Positions 33,595 to 43,525 of a DNA stretch of 58,679 nucleotides are shown here, one piece after another. This stretch comes from Foetidibacter luteolus (lineage in GTDB: Bacteria; Bacteroidota; Bacteroidia; Chitinophagales; Chitinophagaceae). Position numbers and translations under genes: made by a program. Positions within the stretch are counted from its first letter, which is position 1. Every line of letters starts with the position of its first letter. Where the stretch lies: positions 1 to 58,679 of the forward strand of contig NZ_VVIP01000063.1 in the NCBI RefSeq assembly GCF_009650435.1, read 5' to 3'. Under the pieces are notes generated by a model that saw only the letters and a program-made list of their open reading frames with translations, did not search any database and was not told where the DNA came from.

Positions 33595-34176
33595 ATGGCA
33601 AGAAGCAAAGAATTCAACGAGGAGGAAGTACTTAAAAAAGCCATGAATTTATTTTGGGACAAAGGGTATAACGGTACTTCCATGCAGGATCTGATTGATG
33701 GCCTTGGCATCAGCCGCTCCAGCTTGTATGATACTTTTGGCGATAAGCGCCAGCTTTATATAAAAGCACTTGAGCTGTACCAACAGCAGTATGGTGGACA
33801 GCTTTGCACGCTCATCAAAGAGTCTGCAACAGCAAAAGAAGCCGTAAGGGAACTGCTTAACCTGGTTGTAGGCGATTTGCTTGGAGATAAGCAGCGCAAA
33901 GGTTGCTTTTCGGTGAATGCAGGCGTGGAGCTGGCTACGCATGACGAAGAGATCAGTGGAATGCTATGTCAAAATGAGCAACAACTCGAAAAAGTTTTTC
34001 TTAAAGTAATCAAAGATGGCCAGAAAAGCGGAGAGCTTACCACTTCTGCAGATCCACAGGCGCTTACGCGTTTTCTGATGAACACTGTTAAGGGTTTGCA
34101 GGTGTCAGTTAAATCAACCGCAAACCGTAACTATTTCAACGATATCATTAATACCACACTTCTTGTTTTGTATTGA
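33595..34176 (+). CDS. TetR/AcrR family transcriptional regulator
   Basis: 193 residues. The N-terminal TetR DNA-binding domain at about 8-55 includes A-M-N-L-F-W-D-K-G-Y-N-G-T-S-M and the recognition helix region I-S-R-S-S-L-Y-D-T-F-G-D-K. The C-terminal ligand-binding domain contains K-G-C-F-S-V-N-A-G-V-E-L, typical of the subgroup that often sits next to short-chain dehydrogenases. It probably represses the SDR gene through the palindromes at 32711-32771. Ligand unknown; such proteins often respond to electrophiles or quinones. It converges with the response regulator gene. Confidence 0.9.
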   Translation: MARSKEFNEEEVLKKAMNLFWDKGYNGTSMQDLIDGLGISRSSLYDTFGDKRQLYIKALELYQQQYGGQLCTLIKESATAKEAVRELLNLVVGDLLGDKQRKGCFSVNAGVELATHDEEISGMLCQNEQQLEKVFLKVIKDGQKSGELTTSADPQALTRFLMNTVKGLQVSVKSTANRNYFNDIINTTLLVLY

Positions 34177-34329
34177 CAATACGCTTTACCTGCCGGCGTG
34201 AAACTGTAACAACGTAGAAGCAATGTCAAAATTTTGCGTACAGTTCTTTCTACTTTTCTCGTGAGTGTAAAATCTGCAATAGCGTAATGGCTTGATTTAG
34301 CGGATATCCGAAGTTCTTCCGCCATTTTG

Positions 34330-34998
34330 CTAAAACCACTTTTGCTTATGTGCAAGGCTAATGGCCTGCGCTTTGGAGTTTACATGAAGCTTATCATACA
34401 CATTAGCAATATGCTTGCGGATGGTGAGCACACTGATGTTCAGTTCGCTGCTGATGCGTTTGGCATCCCAGCCGCTTACCATGTGCTGAAGCACTTCTTT
34501 TTCACGCTCGGTAAGTGTTGATGGCAGCGTTGTACCCTGCTGTTTTTCCGCTGGTTGTGGGGATACGCTTAGCAGTTGCAGCGCTTTTCTTGCTATGGCC
34601 GGGCTCATCGGGGCGCCGCCATATTCCAGCACATTAATAATGGCTTCTTCCAGTACCGTTGCCGGATCGTGTTTAAGCAGGTAGCCAGATGCCCCGGCTT
34701 TTATGGCTTCAAAAATTTTTTCATCATCATCAAATACGGTGAGTACTATGTAATGTATTTGCGGGTACAGGGATTTTGCCATACGTATCGTTTCAATGCC
34801 ATCCAGTTCGGGCATTTCAATATCCATAAACAAAACCTGCGGCAGGTTGTTGTGGGGCAGGCCTGCCAGTTCTTCCAAACAGTGGTTGCCGTTATGTGCG
34901 GAAAATACCAACTGCATGTTGCCATGCAGTTTAATTTTCTGCATAAAACTGTTCCTGTTAATGGGGTTATCTTCCGCCAGCGCTATTTTAAAAGGCAT
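34330..34998 (-). CDS. NarL/FixJ-type response regulator
   Basis: 222 residues from the Met at 34998 (M-P-F-K-I-A-L-A-E-D-N). The upstream in-frame Met at 35034 adds 12 hydrophobic residues not found in receiver domains. The receiver domain has acidic residues E9/D10, phospho-acceptor D59 in F-M-D-I-E-M-P, and K110 in L-L-K-H-D-P. The C-terminal LuxR helix-turn-helix spans about 155-215 (L-T-E-R-E-K-E-V-L-Q-H-M-V-S-G and I-R-K-H-I-A-N-V-Y-D-K-L). It is the partner of the histidine kinase encoded 56 bp upstream. Its regulon cannot be read from the sequence. Confidence 0.93.
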   Translation of the reverse strand: MPFKIALAEDNPINRNSFMQKIKLHGNMQLVFSAHNGNHCLEELAGLPHNNLPQVLFMDIEMPELDGIETIRMAKSLYPQIHYIVLTVFDDDEKIFEAIKAGASGYLLKHDPATVLEEAIINVLEYGGAPMSPAIARKALQLLSVSPQPAEKQQGTTLPSTLTEREKEVLQHMVSGWDAKRISSELNISVLTIRKHIANVYDKLHVNSKAQAISLAHKQKWF

Positions 34999-35054
34999 AA
35001 TAACAAAGTTCAATAATGAAAAGGAGTAAAGCAATAATCAATTTGTAGTATGTT

Positions 35055-37010
35055 TTACTGCTCCGGCTGGGTTATTATTACCTGTGTGCCGCCACCTGCA
35101 GCTTTTTCCCAGCTTATGTTCCAGCCTGCAAGGGCAGCACGTTCCTGCATATTTGCCAATCCATTTCCAGGTGTCCGGTGGTGTGTTTCCGGCATGCCAA
35201 TACCATTGTCTGTCACCTCAATCCTGTTGTTAGCTATCATAATATTTATCCTGGTGCACTTGCTATGTTTCAACGCATTGTTTGCCGCTTCCTGTATAAT
35301 GCGGAACAGGTGGTAAGCATGGGTTGAAGGTAGCAATACATCTTCATCCAACTGTTCCAATACCTCTATTGTTACATTGGGGTAGCTGGGTTGTAACCGC
35401 TGTACAAATACTTTAACCCTGTCGCTAATGCCCGTTAATGATAGCTCATCTTTTTTCAGCACCCAGATGGTATCACTCAGTTGCGACACCATGGCCCGGC
35501 TGTTGTTGCGCAGCTCCTGCATGGCTACCACACTCTGTTTGTCCATACTCTCCTGCTGTATAAATTCCAGGTTGCTTACTACAGAAGCGGCGTAAACACC
35601 CAGGTTATCGTGCAGGTCTGCCGCAATGCGTTTTCGTTCTTTTTCTTCTGCTTCTTTTACAGCCTCTTTCGAACGTAGTTTTTCTTCTTCCTGCAATAAT
35701 TCCAGCTTTAGCCGCTGGCGTTTTTTATAATTGCTGAATACCAGCCAGCCTATTACGCAGATAAAGAACAAAAAACCCAGGGTGCCGTATAGCAGGTTAT
35801 TTTTCTTTACCAGGTCAAGCTTTTGCTGAATAATGGTGTTCTCCTTTTTTTGTACTTCATACCTCGTTTGCAGTTCGGCAATCGCCTCGGCGGAATTGGC
35901 TTCATAAAATGAATCCTTGGCTGCAACCAGGTTTTCCAGGGTCTGCTGGTAAAGTGCATTGTTACCAATTTGTTTATAGCAGTTAGCCAGTGCTTCATAG
36001 TACAGCAGGCGTATGTTTGTTTTGTTGTTAAACACTTTGCCCTCACCATTCTTGGCATACAGGTCGCCCGTTTGCAGCCACTGCTTCAACATTTCTATGG
36101 CCCTTTTTGTTTGGCCGGTACTGTTGTAAAAATCAACCAGCAGCAGGTTGTCGTCCACAACAAGCGATGTGTTAAGGTTGGTACTCTGGCGTACTTCAAT
36201 CATTTCTTTAAGGGCTTGTTCCGCCTGCGCAAGTTTATTACTGTGTATATATACATTGGATTGAATTCTTAACGCGGTAGCCAGCGTATTCAGGTTTTCT
36301 ACCCGCCTGGCAAGCGGTAACGAAATGTTTAGGCAATACTGCGAAGAATCTTTTTTATCGGATGCATAGTAAGCATTGGCCATATTGGTAAAAATGGCAG
36401 CCCGGTTGCGCCAGAAAACGGGGCGGTCGGGAGATACCGCAAGTGCTTTTTCAAACCATTGCATGGCTTCGTTTGCCTGGCCCCTGGCTATTGCGATAGA
36501 ACCAATGGTGTTGTAATTGGCGCCGAGCACTGCGGAATCTTTATAACGTTCTGCCTGGCTTACTATTTCGTAAAGTATAGCCAGGGCGTTCTTATACACG
36601 GATTGCTGTCCATAACACATGGCCTGTTGCCTCGCCAGCTTAAAGTAAATGTCGCGGCTGTTATCATTGCCAACAGTATGTTTTTTTATTTCTGGTTCCA
36701 ACTCAGCAAGGGCGCTGTCAATCCAGCCCCAGCGCATGTAATCGTAGGCCATGGCCAGTTTAGCCATGCCTATGCTCCTGCTGTTGCCGCTTTTCAAAGC
36801 AAGGTCTTGCGCCTGTACGGCATAGTGGTCAAGCGTATCCCTGTTCATGCTTTGGTGTTCCTCGCAAAGGGCTAACATGGCTTTTAGTTTTTCACTGTCT
36901 GTCCGGGCACGGTAAATATCCTGCCTCAGGCTGTCAATCAGTTTTGTTTGGGCAGCGCCTGCTAATGACAGTGTAAAAGCTAAATAAAACAAAACAATAA
37001 AACGCCACAT
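35055..37010 (-). CDS. TPR-containing sensor histidine kinase (NarX/DesK type)
   Basis: 651 residues. A signal peptide ends at A-G-A-A-Q, and a periplasmic tetratricopeptide-repeat region covers about 25-390. A single membrane helix is at about 406-426 (L-L-Y-G-T-L-G-F-L-F-F). A coiled-coil linker leads to the HisKA_3 dimerisation helix with phospho-acceptor H467 in A-D-L-H-D-N-L-G. The HATPase_c domain ends the protein (N-N-A-L-K-H-S-K N-box, D-N-G-I-G-M, G-N-G-L-A-N-M). Kinases with periplasmic TPR sensors are common in Bacteroidota and are often linked to surface or stress signals. It forms an operon with the response regulator downstream. The giant repeat protein further upstream is divergent, separated by the MITE-like element. 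Confidence 0.93.
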   Translation of the reverse strand: MWRFIVLFYLAFTLSLAGAAQTKLIDSLRQDIYRARTDSEKLKAMLALCEEHQSMNRDTLDHYAVQAQDLALKSGNSRSIGMAKLAMAYDYMRWGWIDSALAELEPEIKKHTVGNDNSRDIYFKLARQQAMCYGQQSVYKNALAILYEIVSQAERYKDSAVLGANYNTIGSIAIARGQANEAMQWFEKALAVSPDRPVFWRNRAAIFTNMANAYYASDKKDSSQYCLNISLPLARRVENLNTLATALRIQSNVYIHSNKLAQAEQALKEMIEVRQSTNLNTSLVVDDNLLLVDFYNSTGQTKRAIEMLKQWLQTGDLYAKNGEGKVFNNKTNIRLLYYEALANCYKQIGNNALYQQTLENLVAAKDSFYEANSAEAIAELQTRYEVQKKENTIIQQKLDLVKKNNLLYGTLGFLFFICVIGWLVFSNYKKRQRLKLELLQEEEKLRSKEAVKEAEEKERKRIAADLHDNLGVYAASVVSNLEFIQQESMDKQSVVAMQELRNNSRAMVSQLSDTIWVLKKDELSLTGISDRVKVFVQRLQPSYPNVTIEVLEQLDEDVLLPSTHAYHLFRIIQEAANNALKHSKCTRINIMIANNRIEVTDNGIGMPETHHRTPGNGLANMQERAALAGWNISWEKAAGGGTQVIITQPEQ

Positions 37011-37050
37011 ACCTGGTTATGGTTAAATGGTGGTGATAATGCCTGAGAAA

Positions 37051-37425
37051 ATTTTCAGGATACCGGCAGTTGTACCTTGTGGAATCGCCTGTTGCGTCGC
37101 AATCCGTTCATCGCCTGGTTCATTGGGCGTCTTTTCAGCCCCTTGTAGCAGGCCCTTATAGCATTGTGCTGCTTGCGCTGTATCAGTTATCCTGGTTTAT
37201 TTACCGCTTTATAAAAATAACTGATAAAACAGTTGTGTACTTCAGCCTACTACAAATTGAGTATTGCTGTAATTTTTAATACTACCCACATTTGTATCGT
37301 AATGGCAGGGTAGTAAATGTAGTAAAACCCTTCGCTTAAAAGTCGCCACAACAACTGAACGATGAAGTGCTTGCGACGCAACAGGCGATGCCATGAAAAC
37401 CCACAGTTGGTATCCTGGAAAAACA
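37051..37425. mobile_element. MITE-like element: two inverted family C repeats (about 86-bp arms)
   Basis: The left arm (37051-37136) and the reverse complement of the right arm (37338-37425) align over about 85 bp. Shared blocks are AGGATACC, ATCGCCTGTTGCGTCGCAA, TTCATC and GGCG-x-CTTTT; the 32-bp core differs at four positions. About 200 bp lie between the arms with no convincing ORF. The element sits between the divergent kinase and surface-protein genes. No target-site duplication is evident by eye. It could be a non-autonomous element or two independently placed copies of repeat C. Confidence 0.6.
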
Positions 37426-37576
37426 TCTTGTCCAATCCCGGAACAACACTCCACTTTAATCCAATGAAATTGAATTGCTGGCCAAAAATATTTTCGGCCC
37501 TAACCCCTTTATCAAAAAAAATGAACCACATCAACAAACGAACATCCTTATCATTCATGCCTTTAAAATTTCGCTT

Positions 37577-40500
37577 ATGAAAAGAATCTTACCCATTATG
37601 ATTTTTCTTCTGCTTTGCGGCATTGTGCAAGCCCAGGTGCAGGAGCGGGAATCTAATAACAGCTTTCAAACGGCTGATACGCTTAACGAAGCCTCCGTTA
37701 AAAAAGGCGATGTATCCCTCAGTGACCAACGTGACTATTTTTCAACGAAACTTGCCGCTGACGGTACGGTTAAAATAATTGTGAGCGCTACCAACACAGG
37801 GGCCGCCAATGGCTACCTGCGCCTGTATTTTTATGATAAGTCCGGGCGTGAATTGCTTAACCGTGTTATTGCCAACAGAACAGATGTTAGCGCCGGTGCA
37901 ACCGTGCATGACACGGTTAACATTTATTCCCGCGGGGCAGACAGTATGTATTTTTTACTGTACGCGGATAACCAGCCCTTTGGCTACACGCTGCGCTATG
38001 ATATTGCCAGCAAAAGCCCCAATGACAAAGAACCCAACAACAACTTTGCCCAGGCCATAAAATTTAATGAAGCTGCGGTGCAGAAGGGCCATGTTGGTTA
38101 TACTGCCGATGGTGCGTATGACTCGCATGATTACTATAAAACCACGCTGGCAGAGGATGGCACGGTTAAAATAGCCGTATCCGGTGTTAATACTGGCGGC
38201 AGCAACGGTTATTTAAGATTGTATGTTTTTGACAAAAGCGGCCGTGAGTTGTTAAACCGTGTGGTAAACAATAAAACAGATGTGGCGCCGGGCCAAACGG
38301 TTAGCGACACGGTGAATATTTATTCCCGTGGCGCCGATACCATGTACTTCCTGCTGTATGCGGATAACCAGTCGTTCAGTTATAACCTGCAGTACAGCCT
38401 TATTGACAAAAGCACGAATGACAGGGAGCCTAATAATTCAACAGCGGAAGCCACAACTTTTTCAGAAAGCGATGTTAACGAAGGGCATATTGGTTACACA
38501 ACAAATGGCGTATATGATGCAAGGGACTATTATCAATCTGCCATTACCGCGGATGGCAACCTGCGTGTAAATATCAGTGGCACCAATACGGGTGGCAGCA
38601 GCGGGTATCTTAGGTTATATGTATATGATAAAAGCGGCAGGGAACTGGTTAACCGTGTTATAGGCAATACCACCAATGTAGCGCACCTGGCAACAGTTTC
38701 TGAAATTATCAATGTTCCAAGCCGCTCTGGTGAAACATTTTACTTTTTGGTGTATGCGGATAACCGTTCCTTCAGCTACAATTTCAGCTACTCGTTAACA
38801 GGTATAACACAAAGTGACAAAGAGCCTAATAACACATTTGGCGAAGCTGGTGTTTTTAATGAAACAGATACTTTAACCGGCAATATTGGCTATACATCCA
38901 ATGGTGTGTACGATTCCCGTGATTATTACAAAACCGGCCTTAGCGCCGATGGTACTGTAAAAATAATTGTTGATGGAAAGAACACCGGCGCCGCCAACGG
39001 TTACCTGCGTTTGTATTTCTTTGATAAATCTGGCAGGGAGTTGTTAAACAGGGTGTTGAATAATAAAACAGATGTAGCCGCGGGTGCTGCCGTTTATGAT
39101 ACCCTCCATATTTATTCCCGTGGTGCGGATAGCATGTATTTTTTAGTGTATGCGGATAACCAGTCGTTCAATTATCACCTGCGGTACGAGCTTACCACAC
39201 AAAGCCCTGTTGATGCGGAGCCGAACAATACCATGGCCCAGGCTACTTTATTTAATGAAGGCGACGTATTGCTGGGGCATAGCGGCTATACCACTGATGG
39301 CGTTTACGATTTCCGGGATTATTACAGATCCTTACTGCCGGATGATGGTACGATGAAGATATCTGTTGCAGGCACCAATACCGGCGGCTCTAATGGCTAT
39401 TTAAGGCTCTATGTATTTGATAAATCTGGCAGGGAACTGTTAAACAGGGTACTGAACAATAAAACAGATGTAGCGCCGGGTGCAACGGTGTACGATACCA
39501 TCAGCATCTTTTCACGGGGTATGGATACAATGTACTTCCAGGTATATTCAGACAACCAGTCTTTTAGTTACAGTTTACAATACCAGTTAATTGACAGAAG
39601 TGAAAATGATAACGGCATTAATGATGCATTTGCCCAGGCCGCTTTGTTTAATGAAAAAACAGTGCTGAAAGGGCATATTGGCTATACTACCAATGGCGTA
39701 TATGATTCCCGTGATTATTACAAAACCCTGTTGCCGGCTGACGGCACTTTCCACTTGCGCCTGGCAGGCACCAATACCGGTGGCTCGAATGGCTACCTGC
39801 GTGTGTATGTATTTGATAAATCCGGCAGGGAACTGCTTAACAGGGTTGTGGCTAACAAGACAGATGTAGCGCCGGCCCAAACAGTGTACGATACGCTTAA
39901 TATTTACTCCCGTGACGCGGATACTTTGTACCTGCTTATGTATGCGGATAACCAGTCATTCAGCTACAATGCTTCTTATGTGTTAAACGACCAAAGCCCT
40001 AACGACAGGGAGCCAAACAATACTTTCGAAGAAGCTTTTGCCTTTGGCAGAAAGGATACGCTATACGGCCATATAGGCTATACCGTTAACGGTAATTATG
40101 ATAGCCATGATTACTACAGGATGGGCATTTCAGAATCCGGTACGGTTAAGTTTTTTGTACAGGCTAAAAACACGGGCGGAAGCAATGGTTACCTGCGCAT
40201 GTATGTGTTCAATTACAGCAGGGGCGAACTGCTGAACAAAGTGTTATTGAACAGGACAGATGTAAAGCCAGGTGAAACAATTAATGATACGCTCCTGTTT
40301 AACTGCATGCCAAAAGATTCTTTGTATATATTGGTGTATGCGGATAACCAATCCTTCAGCTACTCCATGCAACAGCAGGTAATTGGCCGCCAGCCCAAAG
40401 CCGCTTTTGAGTATGTAAGAACGGGCAATACATTTGGGTTCAGCAACAGTTCCGCCCGTGCAGACAGCTACCTGTGGGATATGGCAAATGGCTCAACCAA

Positions 40501-43057
40501 CACCAACAGGTATGCACCTCTTACCACGTATGGCCCCGGTTATTACGAAGTAAAACTGGTGGCCTATAACAACACAGTAGCCGGTTGCAGTTTTACTGAT
40601 ACAGCCAAAGCAGGCTTTACTGTAAAAGGCCTGGAAAAGTATACGCCGCTTAAAGGCGGCCAGGGCAATGTTGTGTTCAATGTATATGGCGGCGGGCTTG
40701 ATAAATCGCTCAGGGTTACGCTGACCAGGGGCGGCAAAGTATATACGGATTCCGCTTCCGGTGTAAGCCCGTATGCTAATATCTATGGCAGTATTTTCAA
40801 CCTGCATGATGCCGAGCCCGGCGCTTATGATGTAGATATAGTCACCAAAGACAGCAGTTATCATTATCCCGGCGGCTTTACACTTGAAGGCAGAAGAGAC
40901 AAGCTGCGCATAGAGCTGATAGGCCGGCAAAGCGTAAGAAACAATACTGACTACCTGTACACAGTAAGGGTTCATAACGATGGCAATGTAAATGCCGGTA
41001 TTACAGAAGTGTATATGCTTTCATCAGACTGGATTGAAGTAACCAGGCTGGACAGTATTGTTTACCCGGTAACAACGCCTGGCGTTTCGCCGGATACGCT
41101 GCCTGAGGTAATCCATACCAGCATTAAAGGCGGCTATCCTACAGATGGTTATTTAAGGGGTTTCTTTGTATCAAATATACCCAATGGCGGCTACAGGGAC
41201 CTTAATTTTAAAATCCGCTTCCTGCCGCATAACCAGGTAGGCCAGATGCATGTATGGGTAAACGGGCCTTTCAGCGGTTCTCCTATGTTCGATTGGGTTA
41301 CCGATTGCTGGAAAGCAAGAATACGCAGAGGCTATACATACGGCAATATCCTGCTCAACAAAATACCGGTTGTTGACTGTGGCTGGAATGTATTAAAAAC
41401 ACTGTCACTTCCCATCACCTCAACTATATGGGGTATCAGCAATGGCTGGGACGTTGCCGCCTTTATGGGTTCAACAGTAAAATCTTTTGCAGGGCTTGTA
41501 AAAAACTGCGGCCCGGAAGCATTGGCTGCAACAGGCGTATTGGCGCCGCTGGCGGTTGAGTTAGAGGCTGTGGAATGGATGACCGATATTCCGCTTGATG
41601 GATATGATATTGTGCAGATGGAACAATACGCTTACGAAAAATGTCCTGATGGCAAAGATAAAGACCGTAAAAAACCTGACGCAGGCGGCTCAATGGACCC
41701 CAACGCCAAAGTTGGCCCTACCGGCTATGGCAGCAAGCGCTACATTAATGGCAATGAAAAGCTCATCAACTACAATATCTTCTTCGAGAATGTTGATACA
41801 GCAACCGCAGCCGCGCAAGTAGTAACCATTATTGACACATTAGACAAAAAGCTGTTCGACCTCTCCAGCTTTAAAATAAATTCCTTTGGTGTGGGCCTTA
41901 GATCATTCAGCCTGCCGCTTGACAGAAAAGAGTTTGTAACCGACGTTAATATCAGTAACGATCTCGCTGTGCGCCCCATCATCAAGTTAGATACTGCCAC
42001 CGGCATATTGAGGGCCGTATTTACCACCATTGACAGGAAAACAGGCGATGTGCCGGATAACCCGCTTACCGGCTTCCTGCCACCCAATAAAACAGCGCCC
42101 GAAGGTGACGGTTATCTAAACTATTCCGTTAACCTGAAGGATGGCCTTGCCGATGGAACAACTATCAGCAACAAAGCCACCATCATCTTCGATAACAATG
42201 AACCAATAGCAACAGATGCCTGGGTGAACATATTAGACAACCGCAACCCCAGCTCATCCATTGATGATGCCAGGCTTGCCAACGATACCACTATCGTTAT
42301 AAAAGTAAAAGGTAACGATGCGGCAAGCGGCGTAGAACACTATAAACTGTATGCTTCAAGAGATGGTGGCGACTATCTTGAAATAGGTGAAATACGGGAT
42401 TCCGTAACCTTTAAGGCAGCACCCTCCACCACCTATAATTTTTATGTGGTTGCGGTAGATTCTGTGGGCAATGTTGAAGCTAAAGCAGCACAGTCAGAAG
42501 CTACGTTAACAACAGGTAAAACACTGCCGGTAAACATGCTGCCACTCGCCGGCGTAAACGAGGGCAAAGTCAACAGGCTCAACTGGTCAACCGTTATGGA
42601 GAATAACAACAAAGGCTTTTACATTGAAAAAAGCACTGATGGCAGGCAGTTTACGCAGGATGGTTTTGTGGCATCAAAAGCTGTTAACGGCAATAGCCAG
42701 CAGGCCATCACTTACGAATATGCAGATGCCAAACCATTGGAGCGTACCTGGTACAGGCTAAAGCAGGTTGATAAAGATGGCCGCTTTGCCTACAGTAACG
42801 TGGTTGTTTTAACAAGGGCGTCTGCCAGCAACGCGGTACTAAAAGTTTATCCTAATCCGGCCAGGGGTTTTGTGCACATCCAACACAGTGCAAGGGTTAA
42901 CAGCATTACAGTAACGGATATAACCGGCAAGTGGGTAGCGCAGTTCCCGGTAAATATGTCCGGTAACTATAACATCAGTGCTTTAAAAAGTGGTATCTAC
43001 TTTTTCGAAATTACCAGTCCGGCGGAAAAGCAAACCGTCAAGCTGGTGGTTTATTAA
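37577..43057 (+). CDS. Large T9SS-secreted surface protein with seven PPC-like repeats
   Basis: 1826 residues from the Met at 37577, which starts a clean signal peptide ending at V-Q-A-Q. An upstream Met adds 34 repeat-derived residues. Seven tandem domains begin near residues 25, 152, 284, 416, 548, 680 and 812, resembling bacterial pre-peptidase C-terminal (PPC) beta-sandwiches: E-P-N-N start, D-Y-Y, then D-K-S-G-R-E-L. A PKD-like domain follows at about 945-1025 (F-S-N-S-S-A, Y-L-W-D-M), then filamin/CARDB-like domains and a large domain starting D-P-N-A-K-V that ends in I-I-F-D-N-N-E-P. A fibronectin-like segment precedes the C-terminal type IX sorting domain from residue 1757 (V-Y-P-N-P to V-V-Y). 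Likely an adhesin or surface-anchored binding protein; no catalytic domain was seen. Confidence 0.87.
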   Translation: MKRILPIMIFLLLCGIVQAQVQERESNNSFQTADTLNEASVKKGDVSLSDQRDYFSTKLAADGTVKIIVSATNTGAANGYLRLYFYDKSGRELLNRVIANRTDVSAGATVHDTVNIYSRGADSMYFLLYADNQPFGYTLRYDIASKSPNDKEPNNNFAQAIKFNEAAVQKGHVGYTADGAYDSHDYYKTTLAEDGTVKIAVSGVNTGGSNGYLRLYVFDKSGRELLNRVVNNKTDVAPGQTVSDTVNIYSRGADTMYFLLYADNQSFSYNLQYSLIDKSTNDREPNNSTAEATTFSESDVNEGHIGYTTNGVYDARDYYQSAITADGNLRVNISGTNTGGSSGYLRLYVYDKSGRELVNRVIGNTTNVAHLATVSEIINVPSRSGETFYFLVYADNRSFSYNFSYSLTGITQSDKEPNNTFGEAGVFNETDTLTGNIGYTSNGVYDSRDYYKTGLSADGTVKIIVDGKNTGAANGYLRLYFFDKSGRELLNRVLNNKTDVAAGAAVYDTLHIYSRGADSMYFLVYADNQSFNYHLRYELTTQSPVDAEPNNTMAQATLFNEGDVLLGHSGYTTDGVYDFRDYYRSLLPDDGTMKISVAGTNTGGSNGYLRLYVFDKSGRELLNRVLNNKTDVAPGATVYDTISIFSRGMDTMYFQVYSDNQSFSYSLQYQLIDRSENDNGINDAFAQAALFNEKTVLKGHIGYTTNGVYDSRDYYKTLLPADGTFHLRLAGTNTGGSNGYLRVYVFDKSGRELLNRVVANKTDVAPAQTVYDTLNIYSRDADTLYLLMYADNQSFSYNASYVLNDQSPNDREPNNTFEEAFAFGRKDTLYGHIGYTVNGNYDSHDYYRMGISESGTVKFFVQAKNTGGSNGYLRMYVFNYSRGELLNKVLLNRTDVKPGETINDTLLFNCMPKDSLYILVYADNQSFSYSMQQQVIGRQPKAAFEYVRTGNTFGFSNSSARADSYLWDMANGSTNTNRYAPLTTYGPGYYEVKLVAYNNTVAGCSFTDTAKAGFTVKGLEKYTPLKGGQGNVVFNVYGGGLDKSLRVTLTRGGKVYTDSASGVSPYANIYGSIFNLHDAEPGAYDVDIVTKDSSYHYPGGFTLEGRRDKLRIELIGRQSVRNNTDYLYTVRVHNDGNVNAGITEVYMLSSDWIEVTRLDSIVYPVTTPGVSPDTLPEVIHTSIKGGYPTDGYLRGFFVSNIPNGGYRDLNFKIRFLPHNQVGQMHVWVNGPFSGSPMFDWVTDCWKARIRRGYTYGNILLNKIPVVDCGWNVLKTLSLPITSTIWGISNGWDVAAFMGSTVKSFAGLVKNCGPEALAATGVLAPLAVELEAVEWMTDIPLDGYDIVQMEQYAYEKCPDGKDKDRKKPDAGGSMDPNAKVGPTGYGSKRYINGNEKLINYNIFFENVDTATAAAQVVTIIDTLDKKLFDLSSFKINSFGVGLRSFSLPLDRKEFVTDVNISNDLAVRPIIKLDTATGILRAVFTTIDRKTGDVPDNPLTGFLPPNKTAPEGDGYLNYSVNLKDGLADGTTISNKATIIFDNNEPIATDAWVNILDNRNPSSSIDDARLANDTTIVIKVKGNDAASGVEHYKLYASRDGGDYLEIGEIRDSVTFKAAPSTTYNFYVVAVDSVGNVEAKAAQSEATLTTGKTLPVNMLPLAGVNEGKVNRLNWSTVMENNNKGFYIEKSTDGRQFTQDGFVASKAVNGNSQQAITYEYADAKPLERTWYRLKQVDKDGRFAYSNVVVLTRASASNAVLKVYPNPARGFVHIQHSARVNSITVTDITGKWVAQFPVNMSGNYNISALKSGIYFFEITSPAEKQTVKLVVY
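37649..40390 (+). repeat. Seven tandem about 396-bp coding repeats
   Basis: Unit starts at codons 25, 152, 284, 416, 548, 680 and 812 of the surface protein. The last six starts are spaced exactly 132 codons; the first unit is 127. The protein pattern is strongly conserved (D-K-S-G-R-E-L, N-R-V, Y-A-D-N-Q-S-F-S-Y). Synonymous sites differ freely between units, pointing to old duplications kept by selection. Unit 6 has G-I-N-D in place of E-P-N-N. Confidence 0.85.
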
Positions 43058-43078
43058 TCCGGGGGTGTTCTAAAGTAA

Positions 43079-43115
43079 AGAGGTTGCCTTAATATGGGCA
43101 GCCTCTTGCTTTTTA
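43079..43115 (+). terminator. Terminator-like hairpin after the surface-protein gene
   Basis: AGAGGTTGCC (43079-43088) pairs with GGCAGCCTCT (43097-43106) with one G-T pair and an 8-nt loop, followed by TGCTTTTTAG. It lies about 22 bp after the stop codon. The preceding GGGGGTGTTCTAAAG resembles the sequence before the orphan hairpin at 48905. Confidence 0.7.
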
Positions 43116-43181
43116 GTTAAAAAGCCAGCGTGGCAAATGCCTTCTCCGAGGTTGATAATCTCCGAACAAGTTGTAACTGGT

Positions 43182-43246
43182 AATTTTTTTATGGGCCCGG
43201 CAGCAGGAACTACCAGGAGGCTTCCGTTGCGTCGCACTCTTCAACG
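43182..43246 (+). repeat. Dispersed repeat, family C (GGGCCC variant)
   Basis: Reads TTTTATGGGCCCGGCAGCAG, then CTTCCGTTGCGTCGCACTCTT. It matches 53483-53540 (same orientation) and 54170-54230 (reverse). Below it, 43247-43525 holds GC-rich sequence with inverted GGCGCC-type bits but no gene. Confidence 0.65.
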
Positions 43247-43525
43247 GCTGGATTCGCTACGCAGCTTTTTAGCCCGGGTAGGGGAGGGTTTCTGCCGCCT
43301 TTGGCGCCAGAAACATCTTAAGTTGGCGCCGCTGAAAAGTCGCATAAACCCTGCAGGTCTTATCACTTGCTGGCTAAACCACCCTGCGGGCAAAGCTTAA
43401 TAGCAATCATTTTCCACGGCTGACTCCAACAGTCTAACCAGTTGCTTATTTTCAAATACCGCAATATACCTGTTCATAAAAAAGTTTTACAAAGTCTAAA
43501 AATTAATCCCCTGGCAATAGGCATT

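Noticed and set aside
37649..40390. Tandem repeats as a possible CRISPR or satellite
   Set aside because: The unit is about 396 bp, fully coding, in frame and diverged at synonymous sites; it is a protein-domain array.
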